A DNA stretch of 64,000 bases from Halomonas binhaiensis (lineage in GTDB: Bacteria; Pseudomonadota; Gammaproteobacteria; Pseudomonadales; Halomonadaceae). Below the pieces are notes generated by a model, which saw only the letters and a program-made list of their open reading frames with translations, had not been told where the DNA came from and made no database searches. Positions 63,905 to 64,000 of the stretch are shown in pieces. A program made the position numbers and the translations under genes. Each line of letters begins with the position of its first letter. Positions within the stretch are counted from its first letter, which is position 1. The stretch lies in the NCBI RefSeq assembly GCF_008329985.2, contig NZ_CP038437.2, positions 3,038,001-3,102,000 of the forward strand, in the 5' to 3' direction.

Positions 63905-64000
63905 ATGAACGATCTCACCCAGATTGCCCATCAAGCCCTCGCCCTGATGGACCTGACCAGTCTCAATGACGATGATGACGAAGCGTGCATTGAAACCCTT
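63905..64000 (+). CDS. deoC: Deoxyribose-phosphate aldolase, 5' part (cut by window edge)
   Basis: Only the first 32 codons are in the window. The segment HQALALMDLTSLNDDDDEAC resembles the E. coli DeoC N terminus (ALKLMDLTTLNDDDTDE). DeoC splits deoxyribose-5-phosphate into glyceraldehyde-3-phosphate and acetaldehyde. The ATG has GGAG upstream. The location after tsx-nupC supports the call. Confidence 0.85.
   Translation, partial: MNDLTQIAHQALALMDLTSLNDDDDEACIETL

Overview
The window (64 kb, fairly GC-rich, densely coded on both strands) looks like the chromosome of a gammaproteobacterium. Halomonadaceae (a Halomonas-like halophile) is my best guess. This is inferred from the mix of Pseudomonas-like and enteric-like genes (tolC-acrA-acrB, cyoABCDE, opgGH, ackA-pta, thiC, ygeA, deoR/tsx/nupC/deoC) and from acidic, low-complexity tails on several envelope proteins. 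No rRNA, tRNA, insertion sequence, prophage or CRISPR array is visible.

Layout. 0.1-5 kb: DUF1127 protein, a LysR regulator divergent from a 3-oxoadipate enol-lactonase-like hydrolase, an exported broad-specificity amino-acid racemase, and an AstE/aspartoacylase-family hydrolase. 5.2-13 kb: an AcrR-type repressor, a membrane protein with a His-rich tail, and an RND efflux operon in the order tolC-acrA-acrB, with an AcrR-like operator in front of tolC. 13-22 kb: housekeeping genes (two Nudix hydrolases, a 2OG-Fe(II) oxygenase, a soluble PAS histidine kinase with a FixJ-type regulator and a deaminase, ygeA-MOSC, an EamA transporter). 21.7-27.4 kb: a fatty-acid/acyl-CoA catabolic cluster (acyl-CoA dehydrogenase, acyl-CoA ligase, 3-hydroxyacyl-CoA dehydrogenase, enoyl-CoA hydratase, acetyltransferase). 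27.5-35.5 kb: MFS transporter, methyltransferase, VOC protein, a membrane protein with an LpxL-like acyltransferase, and opgGH for osmoregulated periplasmic glucans. 35.5-38.5 kb: a TPP riboswitch, a broken tenA and an intact thiC. 38.7-42.1 kb: ackA-pta.

42.3-52.5 kb is the most distinctive region. It encodes a 2,372-residue trimeric autotransporter adhesin whose stalk holds six 690-bp repeats, themselves arranged in a 1,380-bp higher-order pattern. Directly downstream is a lipoprotein with SmpA/BamE and OmpA domains that matches the architecture of TpgA, the peptidoglycan anchor of Acinetobacter adhesins. A small duplicated membrane-anchored protein, a Sel1-SH3b protein and a small beta-barrel protein follow on the same strand. 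The upstream gap is AT-rich and carries a good promoter.

53-64 kb: a class V aminotransferase, a Yip1-family protein, the cytochrome bo3 quinol oxidase operon cyoABCDE, and a nucleoside uptake/catabolism locus (DeoR-type repressor, Tsx-like porin, CNT transporter, start of deoC). The 478-bp gap between the repressor gene and cyoA holds an unusually long, almost perfect hairpin that I cannot assign to a known element.
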